In this document: positions 25,639 to 33,716 of the stretch, piece by piece
Layout: every line of letters begins with the position of its first letter
Position numbering within the stretch: position 1 is the first letter of the stretch
From: Candidatus Aerophobetes bacterium Ae_b3b
GTDB lineage: Bacteria > Aerophobota > Aerophobia > Aerophobales > AE-B3A
Assembly (NCBI GenBank): GCA_005223085.1
Contig: NJBP01000002.1
Coordinates: 1 to 64,000 of the forward strand
Direction: 5' to 3'
DNA: 64,000 nt
Notes under the pieces: model-generated
What the model saw: only the letters and a program-made list of their open reading frames with translations
Database searches by the model: none
What the model was told of the DNA's origin: nothing
Position numbers and translations under genes: made by a program

Positions 25639-26514
25639 TCATTCCCGTGATCTTGCAACTAATCCTCGTATTATCTGTTTTTGAGCTAATAAGATGACTA
25701 ACAATATGGGGATCATGGACACAACCGAGGCAGCTGTCACTAAATCCCAAGGCTGATAATATCCAACCGCAAATCGAAATATACCAATTGGAGCAGGCTG
25801 AGACGCCTTGGTGTGACTGAACAAGTTAGAAAAGAAAAATTCATTGTAAGTCATTATGAATGTCATTAATCCTACTGAAATAAAGCCCGGTAGGGCTAAG
25901 GGAACAATTACTTTCCAAAGAGCCTCAATCCTTGTGCATCCTTCAACTCGGGCAGCTTTCTCCAGATCCTGGGGTATCTGTTTATAGAACGCCTGAAGGG
26001 CCCAAACTGCTATTGGTAGCAAGTAAGCCGAGTCTGGTAAAATCATGGCAAGATGGGTATCTAACAAACCCCATCTGGAAAACATCTCAAATAGAGGGAA
26101 GAGAAAAGATACTTGAGGAAACATGGAAAGTCCCAGAATTGTGAGCATTATGATCATCTTCCCTTTGAGGCGGGCTCTACCAAAAACATACCCGGCTAAA
26201 CTTCCAGCAAATAAAATAATAATTGTTGTGGAGCCAGAAATAATGACACTATTTAAAAGGTACCTTTCAAAATCCATGAATTTCCATATCTTTATAATAT
26301 ATGGGCTAAGGTCAATACTCCTGGGTATAAGGTGTTGGATACGACTGTACAGTTCAGAGGGAGGTTTAACAGAAGACATGAATAACCAGTAAACCGGAAA
26401 TAAAGCCTGAAGAATAAAGATAGACACAAGTATCCAAAATGCTACTTTATAAAGTTTTGATCCATCCCCCTGAAATACTAATTTACTTGCCTTCTTTATT
26501 CCTTTTAAGATCAT
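25639..26514 (-). CDS. Carbohydrate ABC transporter permease (MalG type)
   Basis: A 291-aa CUT1 permease, about six hydrophobic segments, with EAA loop LEKAARVEGCTRIEALWKV and C-terminal IIRGLVARSRE. Its ATG overlaps the stop of the MalF-type permease by 4 bp (ATGA), and its own stop lies 3 bp before the ATPase start, so the order is binding protein, MalF, MalG, ATPase in one transcript. Confidence 0.9.
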   Translation of the reverse strand: MILKGIKKASKLVFQGDGSKLYKVAFWILVSIFILQALFPVYWLFMSSVKPPSELYSRIQHLIPRSIDLSPYIIKIWKFMDFERYLLNSVIISGSTTIIILFAGSLAGYVFGRARLKGKMIIMLTILGLSMFPQVSFLFPLFEMFSRWGLLDTHLAMILPDSAYLLPIAVWALQAFYKQIPQDLEKAARVEGCTRIEALWKVIVPLALPGFISVGLMTFIMTYNEFFFSNLFSHTKASQPAPIGIFRFAVGYYQPWDLVTAASVVSMIPILLVILLAQKQIIRGLVARSRE

Positions 26515-27527
26515 TTTCTTCTTTTCTCCATATATTGAATGAACACCAGGTAGGCCAATATAATAAGAAAAGTAAATATCATTGTCATCGTAGCTATTGC
26601 ACTTCCTTTTCCGATGTTCTTCGCAGTGAAAAAAGTCCTTATCGTTAATAACTGCAAGGTCTCGGTAAGTCTCCCTGGCCCTCCGCCTGTCATAGTCTCA
26701 ATAATGCCATATATCCTCATCGCTGTAATTGCCCGCCATAGCACCACTACTGTTATAGCTGGCATAATAAGGGGAAGGGTAATGTGCCGAAAGATCTGCC
26801 AGGTGTTCGCCCCATTTACCTTAGCTACTTTATAATATTCCGAGGGTATCGACTCCAGAGCTGCAAGTAGTAATAATGTACTGATAGGAATATTTCGCCA
26901 TACTGCTGCAACAATAACAGCATTCATAGCTACAGCTGAGTACATCCAGTTAAATACATGGGAGTAAGATAGCAACCATGGAATGTATTCTTCTATGAAT
27001 CCTGCTGACTTCAACAGATAGTTAATAACTCCATATTCGCTACTATACATTAGTTTAAAGGTTATACCTGCAATAGCTATAGGAGTAGCCCAAGGTACCA
27101 GAAGTGCAGTTCTAATAATAGCCTTTCCTTTAGTTTGTTTGGAGGCAAGAAAAGCACCCATCATTGCAAACAGGAGCATAAAAACAATATTTAAAACAGT
27201 AAAATAAAAGGAATGGAGAAGAGCGGCAAAAAAGATTGGGTCCGTCAAAAGGGAGATGTAATTGGCAAGCCCGGTGAATTTATACTCCAGCCAGGGTTTG
27301 GTCGGTGCATATTGGTGAAAGCTCACCCAAATTGTTCCAAGGAGAGGAACCCCGATTATTACGGTAAGTAATAGGATAAGGGGACTTAATAGGAGAAGAC
27401 AAAAGTGCCCCTCCGATAGTCTTTCCACCCATAGACTGAATTTACCGGGTATACCTCTTATCCCATTTATGAAAAGACCCAGGGAAACCGTTCTTAGTTT
27501 CCCTGGGCTGTTTCTCCCTTTTACCAT
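26511..27527 (-). CDS. Carbohydrate ABC transporter permease (MalF type)
   Basis: A 338-aa CUT1 permease with an N-terminal soluble tail of about 40 residues. The EAA loop reads YYKVAKVNGANTWQIFRHITL. Its first 17 codons contain a perfect 11-bp inverted repeat (27478-27507), so the start of the mRNA region forms a hairpin that may hold down translation relative to the binding protein. No good ribosome binding site precedes the ATG, which fits coupling to the upstream gene. Confidence 0.88.
   Translation of the reverse strand: MVKGRNSPGKLRTVSLGLFINGIRGIPGKFSLWVERLSEGHFCLLLLSPLILLLTVIIGVPLLGTIWVSFHQYAPTKPWLEYKFTGLANYISLLTDPIFFAALLHSFYFTVLNIVFMLLFAMMGAFLASKQTKGKAIIRTALLVPWATPIAIAGITFKLMYSSEYGVINYLLKSAGFIEEYIPWLLSYSHVFNWMYSAVAMNAVIVAAVWRNIPISTLLLLAALESIPSEYYKVAKVNGANTWQIFRHITLPLIMPAITVVVLWRAITAMRIYGIIETMTGGGPGRLTETLQLLTIRTFFTAKNIGKGSAIATMTMIFTFLIILAYLVFIQYMEKRRK
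27478..27507 (-). promoter_or_regulatory. Hairpin at the binding protein-permease junction
   Basis: A perfect 11-bp inverted repeat (CCCAGGGAAAC / GTTTCCCTGGG), 8-nt loop, lies 29 bp past the stop of the binding-protein gene and inside the first codons of the permease. It is the functional counterpart in position of the hairpin at 12056-12098. Confidence 0.5.
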
Positions 27528-27535
27528 ATCACTGT

Positions 27536-28909
27536 TTACTTTTTCCTTCCATACTCTTCCTCGATCTTCCTCATACCGGCTTCAAGACGTTGAACAGCTT
27601 CCTTCACATCGTACTGGCCAATTAGCATAGGCTTAAGTACATCTATCAGCAGTGCTCTCAGCTCCCCGTAGACCGGGCTGAACGGCCGCTCATTAGCGTA
27701 TTGAACTGCTTGCCCAATGGTTCTCGCATAGGGGGCAAGCAAAGGGGAAACTTCTTTAATTTTCTCAGGAGTGAAAAGAGCCGAGTAGGGAGGTAGGGCT
27801 CCCATAGCGTTAATGAGGAAGAGCAATGAATTGGGCTCTGCTGCTGCTTGAATTACCTTTACTGCTGCCCTCTTGTTCTTGGAGTTGGGATTCACTCCCC
27901 ACCACCATCCCCCCATTGAACTGTTGCCATGAGGAGACATTGCCGAGTAAAGTGGTGTCGCTGCCCATTTCTCGGAAGAGAGTCCAGTTACCGGTTCCAA
28001 TTGAGTAATTCCGAAGTTCCAGAGTCTCATAAAAACGGACTTACCGGCACCAAACATCCTCATCGCGTCACTGTTATTCCAACTGATAGCTTCTTTAGGC
28101 ATAATCTTGTGCTTTAAATACAAGTCCTGCCAGGCCTTCAGAGTCATAATAACCTCGGGGGCATCAGCGGTTATGGGACGGTCTCCTACCGGTCCATAGA
28201 GATACTGTTTTCCTCCGTAGAGATATCCGTCAAAAGCCCGCAAAAGCTCAAAGAAGAAGCCATCAAAACTTCCACCCTCATGGGGAGCGATCCAGCCGTA
28301 AGGAACACCTTCTTTTTCAGAGACCTTTTTAGCAGCATCAATGAGGTTGCCCAAGCTGGGGTTACTGTCAAACTGTAAGGGAGTAACCTTGTATCCATAT
28401 TTTCCTAAGAGATCCTTCCGCACGTAGAGAACTCCTACCCCGAACCGCCAAGGAACAGCATAGTACTTGTTACCCCATGCCGCAGCATAAATACTTTGGT
28501 GTACTGGAAAAAGTCGGTTCCAAAAATCTTTGGGCATGTGTTCCATCAGTGCTTCCGCATCTAGCCATCCTGCAGTAACATATTCTGCATAGTCCTCTAC
28601 GGTAAGACTGGTGAGGTCCGGTAGTGACTGTCCAGTTATCATAATTGTGGCAACTTCTTCCCTTTCCTTGGGGACACTGACATCAGAACGTCCAGGAACG
28701 AATTCGACTTTTATATCTTCTCCCATTTTTATTACATTGTCTTGAACGATGGATTTCCACTTCTCCCAGTTCTCATCAGTCATTCCCTTATTAGCCCGGA
28801 ACTGAACTTTAGTGGTAGCCCCAGCGGTACCGAGGCTAATCCCTGCTAGGATAAGGCAACTCAAAGCCAATATACAGAGACTTCTGCAAACATTTGCTTT
28901 TGCTCTCAT
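27536..28909 (-). CDS. Sugar ABC transporter solute-binding protein
   Basis: Family 1 periplasmic binding protein, 457 aa. The Sec signal ends near LGTAGATTKVQF. Recognisable parts are TIMITGQSLPDLTSLTVEDY, WGNKYYAVPWRFGVGVLYVR (domain hinge) and the FSPVYGELRALLIDVLKPML region. GGGAGG precedes the ATG. The first gene of the only ABC operon here that carries its own ATPase. Ligand unknown. Confidence 0.9.
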   Translation of the reverse strand: MRAKANVCRSLCILALSCLILAGISLGTAGATTKVQFRANKGMTDENWEKWKSIVQDNVIKMGEDIKVEFVPGRSDVSVPKEREEVATIMITGQSLPDLTSLTVEDYAEYVTAGWLDAEALMEHMPKDFWNRLFPVHQSIYAAAWGNKYYAVPWRFGVGVLYVRKDLLGKYGYKVTPLQFDSNPSLGNLIDAAKKVSEKEGVPYGWIAPHEGGSFDGFFFELLRAFDGYLYGGKQYLYGPVGDRPITADAPEVIMTLKAWQDLYLKHKIMPKEAISWNNSDAMRMFGAGKSVFMRLWNFGITQLEPVTGLSSEKWAATPLYSAMSPHGNSSMGGWWWGVNPNSKNKRAAVKVIQAAAEPNSLLFLINAMGALPPYSALFTPEKIKEVSPLLAPYARTIGQAVQYANERPFSPVYGELRALLIDVLKPMLIGQYDVKEAVQRLEAGMRKIEEEYGRKK

Positions 28910-28973
28910 ATTTTCCCTCCCTGAAATATGGTTCGAATTTCTAGGAAAGCTCTCATCAAGAAAAAACCATGAG

Positions 28974-29024
28974 TTAACAACCTACCTCGAGAACTTCCTT
29001 TTCCTGAGCTGACAGCCTACTCAT
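28974..29024 (-). other. Possible 16-codon leader peptide
   Basis: In leader copy C the conserved AGGAGGAGGTGAG is followed by an ATG that opens MSRLSAQEKEVLEVGC and stops. The spacing to the purine-rich sequence is good for translation, but the peptide is not conserved in the other copies, so the ATG may be fortuitous. Confidence 0.2.
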
Positions 29025-29056
29025 TCTCTCACCTCCTCCTGGCCTATTTTTAGCTC
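29006..29056 (-). promoter_or_regulatory. Conserved leader element, copy C
   Basis: Minus strand: GAGCT, AAAAATAG, GGC, loop with AGGAGGAGGTGAGAG, GCC on the other side, four nt, AGCTC. Outer stem 29006-29010 with 29052-29056, inner stem 29015-29017 with 29041-29043, internal loop 4/8 nt. The first outer pair is G-C here and A-T in copy B. It lies about 100 nt upstream of the binding-protein ATG. Confidence 0.5.
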
Positions 29057-29114
29057 TTCTCTTACCGACAATCCAGCTTCACTACTACTTGTGAGGATTT
29101 TTCGAGCAGCATTT

Positions 29115-29204
29115 CTCTCAAAAACTTTCCTTAACAATGTTCACTCTCAAAAACATTGACAAAACATCCATCGAGATTATACCAAAAAAGAGCCGCTTTG
29201 GCAA
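29115..29204 (-). promoter_or_regulatory. Predicted promoter with tandem operator-like repeats, ABC operon C
   Basis: Minus strand TTGCCA (29199-29204), 17-bp spacer, TATAAT (29176-29181): a near-consensus sigma70-type promoter. Just downstream are two direct copies of GTTTTTGAGAG (29144-29154 and 29115-29125), 18 bp apart, in a position suited to repressor binding. The IclR-type gene nearby is a candidate regulator. Nothing else is seen in the 28910-29269 intergenic space beyond the leader element. Confidence 0.5.
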
Positions 29205-29269
29205 GACCACCCTCGTTTTAGTTTCGCCTTCTAACCTGCATTCCTCATCGATCCAGAAAAGATTGCCCC

Positions 29270-30247
29270 TTACTCTCCCTTCAGCATCTCCCTTCGTTTG
29301 TTGAGCAGAGATTCAATAGCTTCTATATCTTCATTGGAGAGAGTCCACTTTGCTGCAACAACATTTTCCTCAATTTGAGATTGTCGTCGTGCCCCTACGA
29401 TAGCTGCGGTTACCTCGGGACGTCGTAGCACCCAACCAATCGCCACGTGCGCCACAGTGATATCATTCTTTTTGGCAATAGACCGTAGGCCCTCAACCAA
29501 CGCAAGATTAGCGCCTAACTCGGGTTCCTGAAAATGAGGATCTCTATCACGCCGATGGTCATCGTGGGGCAAGCTGTGTATCCACTCCTTGGTGAACTTC
29601 CCGGTCAAAATGCCCTTTTGCAGGGGACTGTACACAATGACACCGATGTTGTTGGCTGCACAATAATCCAGCAGCCCTTCCTCCACACCCCGCTCGAGCA
29701 TACTGTAGGGCGGCTCGAGTGAAGCCACCGGATGAATGGGCTGGATACGTTGGAGTTGTTCTACGTTGAAATTAGAAACTCCAATGTAGCGGACCTTCCC
29801 CTCTTTTACCAGCTCGGCCATGGCAGCCCAGCCTTCCTCAATATCTTTGTCGGGATCTGGCCAGTGCATTAGATACAAATCAATAACCTCGACCTTTAGT
29901 CGCCGGAAGCTTGCCTCAATTTCGCGGCGGATACTGTCTTTGGTCAGTATGCCAGATATCTTCCCCTTTGAGTCCCACTTCCGACCGCACTTGGTAACAA
30001 GGATCACCCGCTCACGTATTCCTTTGATAGCCCTGCCCACGACCTCCTCTGAGTGACCAAATCCGTATACTGGAGCGGTATCTATCCAATTTATCCCTAG
30101 TTCCACACCTCGCCGGATCACAGCAATCGACTGTTCGTCATCCTGGGGACCCCAACTCCATGTCCACCCGCTTCCTCCAATTCCGGCCGTCCCTAGTCCA
30201 ATGGTTGATAGGCTAAGCCCTGTGTAACCCAGTCTTCTTGTCTTCAC
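29270..30247 (-). CDS. Aldo/keto reductase
   Basis: NAD(P)H-dependent oxidoreductase of the TIM-barrel AKR family, about 325 aa. The catalytic Asp and Tyr are seen in GINWIDTAPVYGFGHSEEVVG, the Lys in VILVTKCG and the His in YLMHWPD. NADP-binding C-terminal part reads AIVGARRQSQIEENV. It would reduce a sugar or ketone. The second of two adjacent GTG codons, 7 nt after AGGAGG, is the likely start. It stands alone between the ABC operon and the IclR-type gene and probably belongs to the same catabolic programme. Confidence 0.88.
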   Translation of the reverse strand: MKTRRLGYTGLSLSTIGLGTAGIGGSGWTWSWGPQDDEQSIAVIRRGVELGINWIDTAPVYGFGHSEEVVGRAIKGIRERVILVTKCGRKWDSKGKISGILTKDSIRREIEASFRRLKVEVIDLYLMHWPDPDKDIEEGWAAMAELVKEGKVRYIGVSNFNVEQLQRIQPIHPVASLEPPYSMLERGVEEGLLDYCAANNIGVIVYSPLQKGILTGKFTKEWIHSLPHDDHRRDRDPHFQEPELGANLALVEGLRSIAKKNDITVAHVAIGWVLRRPEVTAAIVGARRQSQIEENVVAAKWTLSNEDIEAIESLLNKRREMLKGE

Positions 30248-30411
30248 CACTACGCCTCCTCGCAAGTCTTATAAAGGGTCAATTTTCGATGAGTAAGCGC
30301 TACCACACCTGAGGTTCTCTTCCTCAGGCCAGAAGTATATCTAGCCCCCGAGCCTTGCTTTCTGACCACCAAAAGCATATCTCCTGCCTTACGTTTCTTC
30401 CAATTCTTCTT

Positions 30412-30528
30412 TTACCTGCTCGACACAGCTGCGTCCATAATTCTACTCACGTAAGTAATTATCTCGCCTCCTTTTATTTCCATTTCTCCACGTATGGAGC
30501 CATCCCCGGCATATAAAATTTTGATCAC
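30412..30528 (-). pseudogene. Truncated GATase1-like N-terminus
   Basis: GGGAGG precedes a GTG that opens a 38-codon frame: MIKILYAGDGSIRGEM then KGGEIITYVSRIMDAA. The start resembles the KxLYxGDG opening of a family of glutamine-amidotransferase-like (ThuA/GATase1) proteins, and the frame then stops. It is probably the first part of a deleted gene; the orphan leader element copy D lies about 260 bp upstream. The assignment is tentative. The rest of the 30248-31027 space holds only that element and a hairpin. Confidence 0.35.
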
Positions 30529-30791
30529 GCCTCTTACCTCCCATTCTTATTTTTGAGATCCAGCTTGCGATTCTGACAGAATAACAAAGTTCCTTTTATC
30601 CTAATTATGATTTGAACATGGTTGCAGGGTCAAGCAGGCGTGGTATCTTAAGTCTGACCAGTCTGTTTCCACCCTTTTCGTCTGGTGACGCCTCAGCAGC
30701 CATACCATAGATCTATCTCTTGTTCTCGCCTCTTCAAACTGGACTCGACCTTTTCGGTGACATGGCTTTCCTGGCTACTTCACATATCTCC

Positions 30792-30866
30792 AAGCTGGAT
30801 CGGCCCTCCCTACCTGTCGGCGGACTACCTAACTCCTCACCTCCTGTCGGCCCTATTTTCCAGCTT
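30792..30866 (-). promoter_or_regulatory. Conserved leader element, copy D (orphan)
   Basis: Minus strand: AAGCTGG, AAAATAG, GGCC, loop with ACAGGAGGTGAGG, GGCC, three nt, CCAGCTT. Outer stem 7 bp (30792-30798 with 30860-30866), inner stem 4 bp (30802-30805 with 30849-30852), internal loop 3/7 nt. Geometry is identical to copy B, with an A-T to G-C compensatory pair. No complete gene follows directly, only a truncated frame. Confidence 0.5.
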
Positions 30867-30968
30867 TGCCGCCTTCAAAAGATCTGAAGAACTGGTTTTG
30901 TAGCCAGTGCAAACCGCTTTCGACCTTTCTTTTGCTTAGGATGGAGATTGAGCCATGAAAGAACAATA

Positions 30969-30989
30969 AGGCAGACCCAGGATCTGCCT
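30969..30989 (-). terminator. Hairpin after the IclR-type gene
   Basis: Perfect 7-bp stem AGGCAGA / TCTGCCT with a 7-nt loop, about 40 nt past the stop of the regulator gene, followed on the minus strand by a U-rich but interrupted stretch. Plausible weak terminator. Confidence 0.35.
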
Positions 30990-31027
30990 GCACCTTGGAA
31001 TCTAAAAGGGCTGTCTTTCGACTCTGT

Positions 31028-31807
31028 TTATGTTTTATTCTCTAATCTTTCCCAGCCAAGCTTATTTGAAACCTCCCCCGCTGCTCGCTTAACTATCCTG
31101 CCTAGCTCTTCTTTTCGTCCTCGTCTCATACGGAAAGTCGGTCCAGCAATGCCAATAACACCTGCTATCTTTTTTGAATGATCGAATATGGGGGCGGCGA
31201 TGCGTCGGACCCCGAGTCTTACCTCCTGATCATCAAAAGCGTATCCGTTGGCTCGGATTTCTTTTAACTCTTCTTTCAACTTCTCGGCATCGGTGATGGT
31301 ATTTTGCGTAAACTGCTTTAACCCTCTTTCTCTTATAATATACTCAAAGTCTTCCTCAGACATATAGGCCAGAAAAACCTTTCCTACGGCGGTTGGATGC
31401 AAAGTTGAGTATCTGCTCCCAATATGGGCTACCAGTCTTATAGACTCGTAACTTTCGTGCTTGTCGATATAAACTATCTCTTTATCATCAAGAATAGCTA
31501 GTTCTACAGTTTCTTTCGATTTCTCCATCAGCTTCTGCATTGAAGCTCTTGCCTTTTCCCGTAAATCCAGTCTATCTAGAAGTCTATCGCCAAGGGTCAA
31601 AAGCTTTAGAGTCAGTTGATATTTCCTGGTCACAGGATTGTGGCTAACATAGCCCCTTTGCTGCAAATTAGAGAGCAATCGTGAAAGTGAAGGCTTGGGG
31701 ATGTTTAAAGAAGAGCTAAGCTGAGTAAAAGATAGCTCTCCTTGCTCACTCGCCAACAATTCGATAATCTTGAGAACCCTATCTACCGCTGGAATCAGTT
31801 TTTGCAT
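31028..31807 (-). CDS. IclR family transcriptional regulator
   Basis: A 259-aa regulator with an N-terminal winged helix (LSFTQLSSSLNIPKPSLSRLLSNL, quoted in part as LNIPKPSLSRLLSNLQQRGY at about residues 33-52) and the C-terminal IclR effector domain (SRYSTLHPTAVGKVFLAYM region, then GVRRIAAPIFD and VIGIAGPTFRM). IclR proteins usually control sugar, aromatic or glyoxylate catabolism and bind small organic acids. It is the only DNA-binding regulator seen among the three ABC operons and is the best candidate to control them through the repeated GTTTTTGAGAG-like sites. Confidence 0.9.
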   Translation of the reverse strand: MQKLIPAVDRVLKIIELLASEQGELSFTQLSSSLNIPKPSLSRLLSNLQQRGYVSHNPVTRKYQLTLKLLTLGDRLLDRLDLREKARASMQKLMEKSKETVELAILDDKEIVYIDKHESYESIRLVAHIGSRYSTLHPTAVGKVFLAYMSEEDFEYIIRERGLKQFTQNTITDAEKLKEELKEIRANGYAFDDQEVRLGVRRIAAPIFDHSKKIAGVIGIAGPTFRMRRGRKEELGRIVKRAAGEVSNKLGWERLENKT

Positions 31808-31979
31808 CTTTATTAATCCATATATGAAACAAAGGTTCCTTTTTCTTAACTTAATAATAATATGAAAATCTCAAGTGTCAACCCCCCCCTTTTTATTTTT
31901 TGATAACCGGATGAGCCAAAAATATTGAGGGGATCGGCTATCTAAGCTACAATGAGTGCGGCGTAAATCAGCGAGTTTC

Positions 31980-32114
31980 ATGGCAATAAAAGTGAAAGAT
32001 ACGGAAAGATATATTGTTAAGATTATCCATTTTGGAAGTACCGCTAAAGGAGAAGGAAGCGAGGAGGGATGTATATTCAGTGAAAAAGGGAAATTTAAAG
32101 AAAGTTTTCGCTGA
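31980..32114 (+). pseudogene. Nucleotidyltransferase (MNT) domain remnant
   Basis: A 44-codon plus-strand frame encodes RYIVKIIHFGSTAKGEGSEE, which matches the start of minimal nucleotidyltransferases (xxILFGSRARGExxxDSDIDL) but loses the DxD metal site directly afterwards. It is a decayed antitoxin/nucleotidyltransferase gene, or part of one. The remaining 31808-32154 intergenic space has only the AT-rich region upstream of the IclR-type gene. Confidence 0.45.
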
Positions 32115-32154
32115 CCTCCGTTAAAAGAAAAATAATCTAAAAATCTTTGGTCTT

Positions 32155-32889
32155 TTACCCGTTCTCTATCTCTCTGCTTAAGATTATGGCTTCGGCTACC
32201 TCACGCATGGATTTACGGGTATTCATGCTCTGCCTCTGGATCCTTCGGTATGCTTCCTCTCCAGAAAGCCCTAGCCTTTGCATCAAAATATCCTTGGCCC
32301 GTTCTACCAGCTTACGGGCTTCAAGCTCTTCTTGAATCACCCTTGTCTTTACCATCAGTTCTGTATTCTCGATGGCAATGGCAGCCTCATTGGCAACAGT
32401 GGTGAGAACATCCACCTCCACTTTAGAGAATTTATGGAGACGCGAAGTATAGCAGTTGATTACTCCAATAGTCCGGCCCTTAACGCTCAAGGGAACACAT
32501 AGAAGTGATTTTAGACCCTCTTTTTCAGCTATGTCCTTATACTTATACTCTGCCCTCTTCATAACATCAAATACAGCAATGGGCCTACTCTCTTTTATCA
32601 CCTTACCAGCAATACCCTCTCCCACCTTCAAGGGAGGCTTCTTGTTGTACTCTTCACTGATACTCTGAGTAGCCCTGATAATTAACTTTTCGTCTTTCTC
32701 ATCTAACAACATTAAAGAGCAGATTTTAGAATTCATTACCTGAGCTGTCACGGTAACAATTAGCCTTAAGATATCCTCAAGGTAAAGATCAGAGGATATG
32801 GCTTTGCTTATTTTGGAAAGAGCCTCTATCTTTTCCACATAAGAAGGAACTTCTTTATTTCCCGTAGGGGAATTTTTGGATTGTCGCAT
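32155..32889 (-). CDS. GAF-ANTAR domain protein (RNA-binding antiterminator type)
   Basis: A 244-aa protein with a GAF sensor domain (about residues 30-165, with SLMLLDE, VGEGIAGKVI, SLLCVPL and IGVINCYT) followed by an ANTAR domain (about 180-240, LVERAKDILMQRLGLSGEEA). ANTAR domains bind paired RNA hairpins in leaders and prevent termination. A GAF input suggests a small-molecule or redox signal. No target hairpin pair is obvious next to it; the repeated leader element of the ABC operons is an unproven candidate. Confidence 0.88.
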   Translation of the reverse strand: MRQSKNSPTGNKEVPSYVEKIEALSKISKAISSDLYLEDILRLIVTVTAQVMNSKICSLMLLDEKDEKLIIRATQSISEEYNKKPPLKVGEGIAGKVIKESRPIAVFDVMKRAEYKYKDIAEKEGLKSLLCVPLSVKGRTIGVINCYTSRLHKFSKVEVDVLTTVANEAAIAIENTELMVKTRVIQEELEARKLVERAKDILMQRLGLSGEEAYRRIQRQSMNTRKSMREVAEAIILSREIENG

Positions 32890-32908
32890 TTTACTTTCTT
32901 ATAATATT

Positions 32909-32938
32909 CAACCGCAGAGCACGCCGAGAACGCTAAGA
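32909..32938. repeat. Short dispersed-type repeat (CGCAGAG/CGCCGAGAACGC)
   Basis: ACCGCAGAGCACGCCGAGA and the following ACGCTAAGAG resemble a GC-rich degenerate unit that is dispersed in many bacterial genomes. Only one copy is seen in the window, so the call rests on resemblance. Confidence 0.2.
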
Positions 32939-32966
32939 GTAAGACAGTTGCGGTGAACAGTTACAG

Positions 32967-33689
32967 TTAATCCAGTTTAAATACGGGAACCGGGGACCTT
33001 TTATGTTCGGATTTTTTCTTTAACTCCTTTACCCTGGCTACCATCCGGGGAGGAAGAGAATCGGTTTTACCCGATTCTATGGCCAAAATAATTCTATCTA
33101 GATCCGAGTAACTCAGGCCTATTTCTCCCTCATCGGTCTGTTCTTTCCACAACCCAGCACTTGGCTTTCTTTTTATTATCTCCTCGGGAATTCCCAAACT
33201 TACAGCCAGCTCCCTCACCTGGGTCTTCAAAAGATCTCCTAGAGGAAGGATATCACATCCTCCATCCCCATATTTGGTAAAGTAACCTATGAGGATTTCA
33301 CTTTTATTTCCTGTCCCGGCCACTAAATAATTCAAATCATTGGCAAAATAATATAGAGTGGTCATTCGCAGTCTCGGTTTCAAATTGGCCAAAGCTAGCT
33401 TCTCGGCGGAAGGGAGGATCTCGAGGAATCTGTCGTAAACAGGGTCAAGAACTATGTGTTCTGTCCTCATACTCAACTTTTTAGCCATCAAGCCAGCGTA
33501 GTGCTCATCCAAAGATTCGCTATAGCAGGGCATAATCAGCCCCAGCACTTTGTCTTTCATGGCCATCCTGGCCAAACAGGCAACTACCGAGGAATCTACC
33601 CCTCCACTCAGACCAACTACCACACCCTCAGCCCCTGCCTCCTGGACCTTTTCCCTAATCCAGTTAGATACCCGATCTTCTAGCCTCAT
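32967..33689 (-). CDS. nadE: NAD synthetase, ammonia-dependent
   Basis: Last step of NAD synthesis: amidation of deamido-NAD with ATP. The 240-aa protein has the PP-loop LSGGVDSS (27-34), AGTGNKSEILIGYFTKYGDG (ammonia and substrate site) and KPSAGLWKEQTDEGEIGLSY. There is no N-terminal glutaminase domain, so it takes free ammonia. It is in line with the HIT gene, 27 bp downstream. Confidence 0.95.
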   Translation of the reverse strand: MRLEDRVSNWIREKVQEAGAEGVVVGLSGGVDSSVVACLARMAMKDKVLGLIMPCYSESLDEHYAGLMAKKLSMRTEHIVLDPVYDRFLEILPSAEKLALANLKPRLRMTTLYYFANDLNYLVAGTGNKSEILIGYFTKYGDGGCDILPLGDLLKTQVRELAVSLGIPEEIIKRKPSAGLWKEQTDEGEIGLSYSDLDRIILAIESGKTDSLPPRMVARVKELKKKSEHKRSPVPVFKLD

Positions 33690-33716
33690 TTTTATCCAGT
33701 GCTTAAACCATCAAAA

